NCBI GenBank assembly: GCA_947069175.1
Contig: CAMTDV010000022.1
Span: 34,349,476 to 34,413,475, forward strand
Origin: Scalesia atractyloides
Lineage: Eukaryota; Streptophyta; Magnoliopsida; Asterales; Asteraceae
DNA length: 64,000 bases
Direction: 5' to 3'
Under the pieces are notes generated by a model, which was given only the letters and a program-made list of their open reading frames with translations, was not told the DNA's origin and ran no database searches. The translations under genes were made by a program, and so were the position numbers. The first letter of the stretch is position 1. Each line of letters begins with the position of its first letter. This document shows positions 1-10,822 of the stretch, piece by piece.

Positions 1-4
1 GAAA

Positions 5-1434
5 TTGGTTGACCGGCCTAACAGCTATAAGAAGATTGGTACACAATGGGTGTACAAGTGCAAGAAGGATAATCGAGGTGTCGTTGTAAGAAACAAAGCG
101 CGATTGGTTGTTCAAGGTTTTAATCAGGTCGAAGGTATCGATTACAATGAAGTTTATGCACCGGTTACACGACTTGAGGCTATAAGAATCTTTTTGGCTT
201 ATGCGTCCTACAAAAAGTTCACCGTTTATCAGATGGATGTGGAAAGTGCATTTCTTCATGGTGTAGTGGAAGAGGAAGTATATGTTGAGCAACCGTCAGG
301 TTTTGAAGATCCACTCCATCCTGACAAGGTTTGGCTTCTCAACAAGGCGTTATATGGTCTTCATCAAGCTCCGAGGGCTTGGTATGAAACGTTGTCTACC
401 TATCTGTTGAAGAACGGTTTTCGACGAGGCTTGATCGACTGTACTCTCTTCATCAAGGAAAGGAACGAGGATTTGCTTCTAGTGCAAGTTTATGTTGATG
501 ACATTATTTTTGGGTCTACCAACGAACAAATGTGCAAAGAATTCGAACAGGTTATGCAGGAGAAGTTCGAGATAAGCGCCATGGGAGAAATGACTTTCTT
601 TTTAGGTTTGCAGGTTCAGCAATCAAAGGAAGGGATTTTTATCCATCAAACCAAGTACGTCAGGGATATTCTCAAGCGATTTCAAATGGACGACTCAAAG
701 CCTTTGGGAAATCCATTAGCTCAGAATCATGGGATTACTCCAGACGGAATGGGTGAACATGTGGAACCATATCTCTACCATGCTATTATCGGATATCTCA
801 TGTATCTTACTGCTTCAAGACCCGATATAATGTATCCAACATGTCTTCTGGCGTGCTATCAGTCTAGTCCGAAAGTTTCTCATTTGATGGCTGTGAAAAG
901 GATCTTTCGTTATTTAAAGGGTCGCCCGAACACTGGTCTCTGGTACCCTAAGGATGATAACTTTGATCTGATAGCATTCAGTGATTCTTATCATGGCAGC
1001 TGCAAAATAGATGCAAAATCAACAACAACAGGATGTCAGTTCTTAGGGAATCGCCTAGTCATGTGGCAATGCAAAAAAGCAGACTTGTGTAGCTACGTCA
1101 ACCTGTGAGGCTGAATATATTTCGGCTTCTAGTTACTGCTCTCAGGTTCTATGGATCCAACATCAGATGCGGGACTACGGTTTTGAATTTCTCTCTACTC
1201 CTAGTTGATAATGAAGCTGCTTTACAGATAACTCGGAATCCTGTACAGCACTCAAAAACAAAACACATTGAGATTAAGTATCATTTTATACGAGATTGTT
1301 ATGAAAAGAAACTTATTAATGTTGTTAAAATCCACACCGATCACCAACGTGCCGACCTTTTTACCAAAACTTTTGAAAAATCTCGTTTTGATTATCTACT
1401 TTTGGTAAATGGCATCAATGTGAAAACCGAGTAA
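5..1434 (+). pseudogene. copia pol fragment: reverse transcriptase and RNase H
   Basis: RNA-directed DNA polymerase and RNase H of copia I, which would copy the element RNA into DNA in the virus-like particle. Residues 1-367 of the first open stretch hold the RT with an intact active site YVDDIIFGS (bases about 490-516) and the usual LNKALYGLHQAPRAWYE block. RNase H follows, with WQCKK ending near 1079. The reading frame is then lost in an A-run (1072-1078, probably one extra A). The STCEAEY block continues in a second frame from 1080 to about 1200, and a third frame from about 1200 to the stop at 1432-1434 carries VDNEAALQITRNPVQHSKTKHIE. Two small frameshifts therefore break an otherwise well-preserved protein. 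The start lies upstream of the window. Sequencing error in the A-run is a possible alternative for the first break. Confidence 0.93.
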
Positions 1435-3182
1435 CTCAACCATGGCTAATTATTCATATCTTTCTAAAAATCTAAAACTACAAAAAGATTTTCCAATTTT
1501 CTTAGTTTTATATTTTAGAGGGAGAAATTTTCAAGAAAATACAAAAATATGTCTTTTACTTATTTACCTTCTATATTTAAGGGGGAGAAAATTATAGAAA
1601 AATACAAAAACAAGTCAAAGACAAAGAATGAAAATTGATAAGTAGCTTTCCTTATGATGTATCGGTAGGCTCACAATCAGACTAAAATGTGCAGGTTGAT
1701 ATAAAGTTAACAGACTACAAGTCAGGTGGAACAATTCATTGGCATATGGTCTTGGTACCGAAATTTCGTTTGATAGAGTGCCGAGGTTCTGAGATATACG
1801 GTCTTTATGCTGACTGATCATCTGGGTATTATGGTTGAATCGTTTGCTGAAAAAAATAATAACGGTGACGCAAGTCTAGAATTCCATGATACCATACATA
1901 CATGTACATACTGCATACGACCTCAAATAAGTGATAAAAATATCACATCCACCCAAAAATAAGTGATAAAATATAACAGCTTTATACGGGAGCTCAGTTC
2001 GTCTCTTTGTCGGTACGATGTTACTAACCTGTTCACGGACTTACTCCTGTTCCCTGCATGCATATGAAAATCAAGCTCCTCATCAATAAGTGATTTAATC
2101 ACATAGGGCTTGTTTTCAATCAAAATAAGTGAGAATCTCACATCATATATATACGTCAAAATAGATGATAAAGCAGTATACTCACCGGAAAGATTTTCTC
2201 CCGTGCTTATCTTTATATGGGAATGTGTCTTGAAGTGGTTGAACACCGGCTAGTAAGTATAAATCATACCCTAATCATATCTCCTAATCATGATTACATC
2301 TGATAAGTTGAGCTTACATGGACAACAATACCGATAATCATAGTTGAATACTTATTGTTTAATTTTGAAGTTTAAACCGAATATCGTTTTTGACAAAGAT
2401 TAAAAAGCTGGTTATGATTCCTTTACCTTGAAACTCTGAAAAAAGATTGTTTTGATATATATTTAGTGTTAGTAATTGTTTTTATCTTTAGTTTACTATG
2501 TTGTTAGATTAAGTTATTTTTTAAATTAGCCAAAGTTGAGACTCAAAAGTTTTCTACCAAGATACGCCAGAAAACCATTTGTTTGATATCGCAACTTCAT
2601 AAAGTAATGTCTTGCAACAGGTTGCCCATCAAAGAAAACAAAAATATGTTTAAAAGCACTTTTCCTAAACATAACTGAGTGATTTGTGTGGATATGTGCA
2701 AAGTTCAGGTTTGAAAAACAGGAATTCATACGAGTGTGTGTATCTCGTACGACTGAACCTGGTCACTTGTTTGACTTGGTCATTTGTTTACTCAAATGAG
2801 TTGCTCTTCATACGAATTAAGTGTTATTCGTATGGTTTGGTATTTCTTCGTTCAAGGAATACATTCATACAGAAAAGTTATGATAAATTTTTCGTGTGTA
2901 TTCCCTGATAAATTTATGTTCTAATTATATATCTACTTATTGAGTACAGAATGGAATAAAAGAACATAAACGAAAACCAGCAATGAAGAGAACTGACAAG
3001 TCAGAAGAAGAAACAATAAAAGATTTGATGTTTCTGAAAAGTTTGAAGACTTGATGCTCTATCAGTGGATAGCAGATCTTCAGAGGAGTTTGTTGATACT
3101 CCAAGACATTCCAGTGTGAAGACCAAAGTATGAAGATTAATGACCGAAGACCGAAGACCAAGCAAAATCCAAAGGGGGAGTT
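1435..3182 (+). other. Noncoding 3' domain of copia I between pol and LTR
   Basis: About 1.75 kb without a credible gene. It starts with two purine-rich boxes that resemble polypurine tracts (around 1514-1523 and 1579-1590), long before the true tract at 3169-3182. CGTACGA-like palindromic motifs appear from about 2740. Copia II has a tail of nearly the same length, also opening with a GGGGGAGAAA box. I see no env-like ORF. The short open frames here are on both strands and look random. Confidence 0.7.
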
Positions 3183-3943
3183 TGTTGATACACTTTTGTG
3201 TCTGTCGCTTGTTCTTAGTTACATTTGTAATTGTACGGTCTTTGATCAAGTGTCTGTATAAGTTTGGTCGTGTCAACCAAATCAAGATATCCTTCTATCT
3301 TGGTTTCGTACGACATCTTAGTTAGTCTGTGTTAAACGGGTGCATGTGTGCATACCGTTGAGTCTTGTGTACATCATGTCTGTGACACGCTCTCCGAAGA
3401 AAGCATTATGTGCGAGTATGAATGCTTCGTACAAGCAAAGTGTTGCTCGTACGAGTCACAAACTTCGTATGAAGGAAACATGTAAACTAGTCGTTTACTT
3501 GATTAGTACGAAGAAGATAATGCCTCGTACGAACCAACTAGTTCGTACAAGCATCTTTGGAGCAGTTTTTGTGTAATAGAGTGTTCTGTATGTCTGGCAA
3601 CATACTTCATACGAATGACCAGCATGGACACTATATAAACAGACATGCACCTCTCAGTCAGTGTTGGTTAGTTGGTTCTGTTGATTGTTCAACTAGTTGG
3701 TGAGCTGAGCAGTTAGCATTTCTGGAGCAAACGAAGACACAAGAACCAGGCAGTTTGTTGAGTCATTATGAGCATTGTTTGTATATGTTTGTACTTGTTC
3801 TCATCTCTTAATCAAGATAGTGAATCTTTGGTTACCCTGTGTTCTTACTTTGCTTTTGTTTGCATGCATACTTGGATTCCGCACTCGTATGTGTGTTGCA
3901 TGAACAAGGAATAGGTTTCACTTGATCCTCGGGTGGACCTACA
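3183..3943 (+). repeat. 3' LTR of copia I
   Basis: It begins TGTTGATACAC directly after the purine tract AAAGGGGGAGTT and ends in ...CCTACA where family-B gypsy sequence resumes, about 761 bp. U3 carries several CTCGTACGA / TTCGTACAA palindromes (3390-3560). A TATATAA box lies at about 3632-3638. The end is inferred from the TG...CA rule and from the resumption of the flanking repeat, because no second LTR is in the window. Confidence 0.72.
3632..3638 (+). promoter_or_regulatory. TATA box of copia I LTR
   Basis: TATATAA in the sequence ACTATATAAACAG, about 450 bp into the LTR. It is the probable core promoter for the element RNA. Equivalent boxes sit in the LTRs of copia II, copia III and the solo LTR. 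Confidence 0.55.
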
Positions 3944-5423
3944 ATATGTAAACCATGTATATTGTTTTGAAATCTTGAATATAATTATAGGCACATATGA
4001 ATCACCCCAAAACATTCAGAAAATGTAAAAGATGGGAACTATGTACTCACTTCGAAAATCATTTTGTATATATAAACCATATACATTGTTTTGAAATCTT
4101 GAAGATAGTTATAGCACATATGAATCAGCCAAAACATTTAGAAAATGTAAAACAGGGGAACTATGTACTCACTTTGAAAATCATTTTGTATATATAAACC
4201 ATTATATTATTTTGAAATCTTGAAAATAATTATAGGCACATATGAATCACCCCAAAACATTTAGAAAATGTAAAAGAAGAGGCTATGTACTCACTTGGGA
4301 TTGCGAATATATTCTTGATCAATGGAATAAACAAAGCTCAAACGTTCCCTAATGTGTCAGATAAATATGTTAGCGTGTCGGGATTACAAACGGGAGATCA
4401 GATAGAATGAAGTCCTATAAACCAAACGAGTGTGGAACTCATGTGATATGGTTTAACAAACTTAATATTCTGATTTGGAAAGGATCCTAAGTGCTTTTGA
4501 CCCATTACGACTCGTTAAGGTAGTTTACGCTACTTTAACGGGTCATTAGCATAAACGCGTGATCGGATGGTTAAACATGTCCTATGATAAGTCTTAAATG
4601 CCCAAGAATGTTTGAAAATGTTATAACATCAGTTTATATGTCAAAAATTTGGGTACATGTGTTTAAAATGGATATATGCGCAAAAGGGCATTTTGGTCAT
4701 TTTTAAGAACATAGAAATAACTTATCATAACACTAACCAAACGACGTGACCATAAGGTTTAACCTTAGTAGGTTATTCCCTGTACAACTATGGTCACAAA
4801 TATGTGTTTGGTCGGATCCTAAGATCGACCAAACAGGTCGGATTCGAAAGTCAAAGCGATGGTCAAGACCGCTCGACTTACGACCCTAATAAGCACTAAA
4901 CTAAAAGTGACGAGTTAGACATGTCAAAATATGTCTAACTAAGTTTATAAAACTGATTTGGTATCAAACTTGGTGTTCTGATACCCGAAAATAGTTTCGT
5001 TGTAAAATACACATCAAGCGCATTTTTTGACCGAAACTTTGACTCGTCACTTCGACTAGTAAACGTGGTAATCAAAGGTGAAATCACCAGGGATTATAAG
5101 CTTCGTGATTACGATCGCATTGCAAAGTTCAATTGAACTTTGAGTTAACCAAATATGGTCAGAATCAAAAGTCAATCAGGAAGCCAAACTGTTCGACTTT
5201 TAGCTCAAAATAGCTAAAATAATGAAAGAACTAGGAAGAGTACTTACTCGTGTTGAAGAACACTTTCGGAACTCAAGAAGGAGGCTTCCAAAGGCTGGAA
5301 ACAAGCTCCAAGAAGGCTAGAAAGAAGAACTTCACACTTTGCTTTGAAGTGTTTTTAAGTGATGTGAAAAAAATGGAAGAATCATGGGGTATTTATAGTA
5401 TTTTAGATCGAGGAGGTGATGAC
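3944..5423 (-). repeat. Gypsy LTR family B, truncated copy 1
   Basis: Partial copy of the long LTR that also occurs at 20844-22943 and 23012-36431 (interrupted). Shared landmarks are the CACCCCAAAACATTTAG blocks, the box AAAAGGGCATTTTGGTCAT near 4684, CGACTCGTTAAGG, and the run to GGAGGTGATGACA. Copia I abuts it on the left and the family-C LTR begins exactly at its right end. The minus strand is assigned by analogy with the copy that keeps a primer-binding site. No gene is seen; the short ORF around 5250-5471 is in ordinary LTR sequence. Confidence 0.75.
3992..4290. repeat. Tandem ~123-bp repeat, about 2.5 copies
   Basis: The motif CACATATGAATCA recurs at 3992, 4115 and 4237 (spacing 123 and 122). 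Each is followed by CCAAAACATT, AGAAAATGTAAAA and GTACTCACTT. Copy 2 of the same LTR has two units (near 20845 and 20968) and copy 3 appears to have one, so copy number varies among LTR copies. Confidence 0.8.
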
Positions 5424-7535
5424 ATGTCACACCCCAACCGATGGCAGAAACATCGAAGTGAGACGAACTAGATTGCTCGAGACATCATAACACTATTTGC
5501 GATATTATTTAATTTAACAACAAATTTCATTTCATAGCATCAAAATTGTCAAGTCACATCAAATATCCGAATACAAGTAACAACAACAAAATAAACTCAA
5601 CAATAACTTAGTATTCTACGCGCGTTTCTATGCCATTCCTACTAAGTTCCATCATAACAACTTCATCAACCTGCAACATGTTAAAAACTATAGTTCAATA
5701 ACAAAGTATTGGCGAGTACACAAGTTTAATATCATAGCATAATTATTAAAACCGTTTAAACAAATCCACATGAATAGCTAGCATACAAGATAAATGTAAA
5801 CAAGGCATGTGAATCTACAAGTCAATCCTCTAGTTTACCGCAAAATAGATTAAAACTTAACATTGACCACAAGTATACGGGTGGTGTGTTACTCTATAGC
5901 ACTATACATGTTAAGGGAGGCTTGATCAAAGTTAATGACATTTAGATCACACAAGAATATACCAAGTAACAATTCAAGTAGCATAAGACTAAAGCATGTT
6001 TGATGGATTGTTTGTGTGAAATAATAGAATAAAAGTGTGACTTAGTGTAGTTTAGTAAATTAACATATTGCACCCCAAATAATGGAAAGCATAAAAGGGG
6101 TCGAGTGTACTCATGGTTTTGCAAAGTAATTTCCGTGAAAGCGTTAGGTTGTTTTAGGGGAAAGAACACCAGGTTATCCTACACAAGGCAACGTAGGTGT
6201 GTGAGTATAAGTTTAACGGTGGAATTTGATAAGTTTAGGAATTAAAGTATGCAAAAAGTATGTATAAACAAAAGTATTTATCTAGACGTTAAAACGCTCG
6301 TTTTTTGACACTATAAGCCCCGAAGGGTGTTTGTGTTTTTATGGGTCATGCCCAATAGAATCGTAACAATGGTTAGATCTAAGATAAAATAACCTACTTT
6401 TAGAACAAGTAACCATATGGTCATTGTCAAAGGTTAGGTTATATTAAGTATTTACATATATATTTAACATATAATATTACTAATTTATCATAGAGTTCAT
6501 GTATTTCATAAATATGATGTAAGTCATATAAGTCATGCATGGAGGTAGGAGGATAACCGTCCTAAACCTCTTTCGTAAGATTCACCAACACACAAGATTG
6601 TCACAAGGACAATCCGGATGGTCAAGAATTATAGAAATCATTAAGTAAGGGGTGGATTGAAAGTTGAATGGCCAAGGCCTTCATGTAATCACACCTACAC
6701 CAACACAAGCTCGTAAGCTTGGATGGCTCAACACTTGTGGGTTTGAAACCCTAGTAAAAACCACAAGTTTAGAGGCATGTTATGCCTCTTGATTGTGTGT
6801 GAACAAGTCTAGCTTAACACACTAACCATAAGCTTGGTTAGAGGCATAGGTAGCATAGAGTTGTTATGTTAAATACAAGTTCGAAAAAGTTTTATAAGTT
6901 AACTTCCAAAAAAGAAATTTTAGCCCCAAAAATTGTGTGATTCCACCTTGGTTTTCCATGGAAAACCTATGGTAACATCCATAGGGCTTAGCAAACCATG
7001 TTGAGGAAGAAAACATGAAGAAAACATTGAAAAGTTTGAAATTTAAACAGATAAAATTTGGGTAGAAAGTTTGCACACTTTTGGACCTCAAAATTGTGGG
7101 GTTTCACCTTAGTTTGCCCAAGAAAACTTGTGAGAACTTTCCTAGAAAGTTATCCAAGAGTGTTAGAAGGAAAAACAAGGTAAAAAGAAGAAGGGAAGTG
7201 AGTCAAAACTCACTTGCAAGCTGCTGTGTTTCAGCAGAGAAATTCTGGAGTTTGGGGGTTTGTTTGAGGTGTTTGGAGGCTTGTAAAATTAGGAAGTGTT
7301 GGAGGAACCTTTGTTTATATAGGGGAAGGGTTAGGTTTAAGATTCGGGTTCCATTAAATGCAATTAGGTGGGATTTTGATTTAAAAAAAGGAGGAAAAAC
7401 CTTACATAGCTTGTGGCCGCAAGCTGTGTGATTTTTATTTTTTATTTTTTTGTTGTTTTATTTAACTAATGGATGCATATTGGTCACTTAGATGTTTCAC
7501 ATTTGATATATCACAAGTATGGGTCTTGTAACGGT
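5424..7535 (-). repeat. LTR family C, copy 1
   Basis: Starts TGTCACACCCCAACCGATGGC and shares ordered landmarks with the solo LTR at 41594-43683: ACTATACATGTTAAGG, a TTGCACCC box followed by TACTCA, GAGGTAGGA, and a late block of 'caactca-cttgcaagc' type. Identity is patchy and clearly older than within family B. The right end is uncertain. GGTCTTGTAAC at about 7535 would give 2.1 kb, matching the other copy (2,090 bp). No TSD can be matched across the two ends. The open frame at 7081-7431 has no recognisable domain. Confidence 0.6.
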
Positions 7536-7806
7536 CCGAGGTCATGTCTTAGGTTGTTTATACACCCTAAAAATGGACTTAATAACAAGTATATTTTAAA
7601 CACAAATGCGACAAGATTTTTTTTATAACGGAAGCTTGATTAATCTTGCATTAAGCCTCTAATTTTCTTGCTTGACTTGGTATTTAGATTTATAAACATT
7701 CATCAAGCATTTGTCCATCAATAAGGTGCGGAGATTGTCTTGACTAGGAATCCACAAATTGTTCGTGTAGTAGAGTAATCCGTTGTCTTGACTAGCAATC
7801 CACAAA
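7536..7806. other. Unassigned junction sequence
   Basis: About 270 bp between the end of LTR C and the point where family-A LTR similarity begins. It contains a near-duplicate, TTGTCTTGACTAGGAATCCACAAAT / TTGTCTTGACTAGCAATCCACAAAT (spacing about 50 bp, described here in two pieces). I cannot match it elsewhere in the window. It may be filler DNA from a deletion that removed the start of the LTR. Confidence 0.5.
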
Positions 7807-8499
7807 TGGAACTCATGAAGGAGTTATTCTCCCAACCTTGTGGGTAATGCATTTTGAGCGTCTATCGGGTGTATGCCTACACCCGCGCTAAGGTGTCGTG
7901 TCCATTATCTAATGTAATGAGCTGAGGATATCCAGGACACTGTAGTTAACCCCTGATGTTTAAGTTATCAAACCAAACTAATTAAAATGGAATATGCGGA
8001 TTTACTAGCCACAATCCGGACATTCGATTGATCCCATTTCCAACTAAGCGGTAATAATGTACCGTAACCCAAGCCTGTATAGGGGAAATAAGTCGAGAGT
8101 ATTTACCTGAGCTAGTCTTTGTTTAAACACAAGATTTTAATAACTCAGCTGTACACAAAAGTACTAAGTGCAGATAGCATTTACCGGCAAATCTCTAGTC
8201 TGGATTATGGCATAAGCTAACCAATTAAATACTAACGGTCTTATTTAAGTCATAGACTTAGACCGACTAGCGTACAGGATCAAAACGTATAACGCTATAT
8301 TAAACGATGATCAGATAGAATGTAGTTTAATCCCAACAAGCACTTTGACTTGTGTAATATGGATAAACTATAAACATTCTGGATTTTGAGACTTAAATGA
8401 CAAGGTTAGACACGTTTCGGTTATTTTCTGTAAACTAGTTACATATACTTAACCGTACACATATCAGTGATATTGGGTAACCGGATAAGTTACGGACAA

Positions 8500-9300
8500 G
8501 TTCTATATGCCATTATATTTTAAATAAGTTGTAATATCAGTAGGATATCAACTTTTATGCCCGTTAAGGATTTAAAACAAAACTATGCCTCATAAGGGCA
8601 TTTTGGTAATTTCATACCGTGTAAAAGGAACTCGAATATAATTTAATGTTATGACCATAAGTATTCTGGAAAATAACTTATCTATGATATGATATCAGTA
8701 GGATATTTATTGTATGTGTAATTTATCTTTTATGACCAAAGTATGCACCGAAGGGCATTTTGGTCATTTTACACACAGTTCTATAAATTATTCGGGATTC
8801 TGAGTTTACATTATGTACCTACAGTAAAATTATTTAAAATAAGTTTTGAAATGAGTAGGTAACAAGTCTTGGTTGATTAATATGATTTAAAATCATACTA
8901 TGCGCCGAAACGACGCTTATGTCGTAAAATAACGATTTATGTGATATTTATTGAAAACTGATGTTAAGTTCAATTTAGCATGTCTTAGATATGTTATTTA
9001 ATATAACATATCAGTAGGTAAAAGATTTACTTTGAAAAGATATGGTTAAAACCATTTTATAAGCCAAAAGGGCTTTATCGTCATTTGTCCATAATACAAG
9101 AACTTGCTCATAAACTCAGTTTATAATCTGGTTTGACATACCGAATAATCTTTTTTTATAATATTACACCAGTAGGAAACTCATTTTAATGTTCATTATC
9201 ATTTAAATCTCATTTTATGCTAAAAGGGCATTTTAGTCAAAATGGCATAATTACAGAACTTGTGCATAAACTCAGATTCTGATCATGATCATGTAATATA
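8500..9300. repeat. Degenerate ~158-bp tandem module, 5 units
   Basis: A CAGTAGG box occurs at 8538, 8696, 8853 (GAGTAGG), 9012 and 9170. The spacings are 158, 157, 159 and 158. About 55 bp after each comes a second box of AAGGGCATTTTGGTCAT type at about 8594, 8751, 8907 (diverged), 9068 and 9224. Units are too diverged to be obvious by eye, but the phase is kept. The 5' LTR repeats the pattern. Confidence 0.72.
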
Positions 9301-10396
9301 ACCTCAGGGGGTTGTGCTAAATTATATTATGATCATAATGCAACCCAAGATCATTAGCTAACTAATCTAAATCGTGTCAGAATTGAAAGTCAAAGCATAA
9401 GTCAAACTTTGCGACTTTCGGTTGCGAACCGATCACAGAACTGAAATTGACGAGCCGAACATGTTCTTACATGTTCTAATAATTATTACCAATTTGTTTA
9501 AGTATCAAAACATGTTTCATAACATATATAATATAATAACTTTGACCCGTCAATTGGTCTAGCAAACGTGATCTTCAGAAGGTGCCCTTTATAGGGATTA
9601 ACACCTACCTTATTACGATCACTTAGCAATGTTCATTATGAACAATGTCTGGACCATAATGGTCTTAACCAAAAGTCAAGGTGTTTTCCATAAAACGCTT
9701 GACTTTTGGCTATAAAAGCCTATAAACAAAAATGCAAAAGAAAGGAACACTTACAAGTGATCCTTAGGATGCAATAGAACTAAGTTGGATGCTCCCTTCA
9801 TTTTGAAACTTCTAGAGGAGGGATATAGAGTGATAAATGAGAACGGTGCAAGTTCAAATGGTGAAGCATTGCACCTGTTTATAGTTGGAGAGCTTGAAGG
9901 AGGTGATGCGAGGTGTTAAGGGGTGTTAGAGGGAGCTTACAAGTGTCCTAAAAATGTGGCATAGCTGTTTGGAAGTCATGGTTTCGAAACAATGGTTTTT
10001 GGCAACATGTGTGGAGGCCAAGCAAAAATTTTGTAGATGCAGTCCTCTGGCGGGCCGCGAGAGGCACAGGCCCGGCCTCTCGCGTCCCCCGAGCGCCCCA
10101 AGGCCACTTCCAAAGTTCGACACATTTAGCCCCTCAACTTATAAAACCCTTTAAAACATCTTTATAACATATTTAGCCCTCCGTAACCAATATCTAGGCG
10201 TACGGAGTATCCCGGACATTGTCGAGCTCTCAGTTTGTTAAAAGGTCACTCAGAGTTATAAATTAACATGTTGACACTTTTAACCCCTCCATCATCCAAC
10301 TTTCACATATTTACAGAATTAACGTCTCCCATCCAAAAAGTGGGACGTATGAGAGTTAGGACTTCGTAAAGGATCACTCCCAGAGGCTCATTATAA

Positions 10397-10740
10397 GCAT
10401 GTTGATTCTGATGTCATTCAAAGGTTGGGCATGTTGACATATCAGTGACTTAGAGGCCAAGTTTAAGCATGTTGACATATCAATCACTCAGAGGCTAATG
10501 TTTAAGCATGTTGACATATCAGTCACTCAGAGACTAATGTTTAAGCATGTTGACATATCAGTCACTCAGAGGCTAATGTTTAAGCATGTTGACATATCAT
10601 GTCACTCAAAGGCTAATGTTTAAGCATGTTGACATATCAGTCACTCAGATGCTAATGTTTACGCATGTTGACATCAGAAAGTTACTCAGAGGCTCAGTTT
10701 GAGCATGTTGACACCTTTAGTCCCTATTGGTCTTTAATAG
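10397..10740. repeat. 39-bp minisatellite in the 3' LTR
   Basis: The box GCATGTTGAC starts units at 10429, 10467, 10506, 10545, 10584, 10624, 10663 and 10703, with a more diverged one at 10397. Spacing is 38-40 bp. The core is GCATGTTGACATATCAGTCA followed by CTCAGAGGCTAATGTTTAA. The 5' LTR holds a matching array at 20401-20760. Confidence 0.92.
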
Positions 10741-10802
10741 ACTAAAATAAAAATACAACATGTGTCACGATACTATTGGACATGATTTTTGCAAGGTCTA
10801 CA

Positions 10803-10822
10803 TCTCACCCCTTAAAAGAAAT
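10803..10822 (-). other. Polypurine tract of gypsy I
   Basis: On the minus strand the sequence reads TCTTTTAAGGGGTGAGA immediately before the LTR start TGTAGACC. This is the expected place and composition for the plus-strand primer of a gypsy element. Confidence 0.65.

Larger units (their letters stand above)
1..3943 (+). mobile_element. Ty1/copia element, 3' part (copia I)
   Basis: The window opens inside pol of a plus-strand Ty1/copia retrotransposon. In order I see RT and RNase H coding sequence to 1434, a 1.75-kb noncoding stretch, a polypurine tract at about 3169-3182, and a 3' LTR running to about 3943. The 5' LTR, gag, protease and integrase lie outside the window, so the left TSD cannot be checked. 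The right flank at 3944 is recognisable family-B gypsy LTR sequence, which means the element was inserted into an older gypsy LTR. The palindromic CGTACG-type motifs in its tail and LTR are shared with copia II, and both look like Sirevirus relatives (inference). Confidence 0.88.
7807..10802 (-). repeat. 3' LTR of gypsy I (family A), left end missing
   Basis: Collinear with 18231-20843 from GAACTCATGAAGGAG to the end GCAAGGTCTACA. The first ~520 bp of the other copy, including TGTCACACCCCGG, are absent here. It retains a ~390-bp segment (about 9340-9730) that the 5' LTR has lost. It contains the 158-bp module array (8500-9300) and the 39-bp minisatellite (10397-10740). No gene is supported. 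Confidence 0.87.

Noticed and set aside
1615..2246. Possible env-like ORF in the tail of copia I
   Set aside because: Only short frames on the opposite strand; no long sense frame, signal peptide or membrane segment.
5250..5471. 73-codon plus-strand frame
   Set aside because: Spans the junction of LTR B and LTR C; the same sequence in the other LTR-B copies is not open throughout.
10397..10740. Regular repeats resembling a CRISPR array
   Set aside because: Units are contiguous with no unique spacers, lie in a plant LTR, and occur twice as part of an LTR pair.
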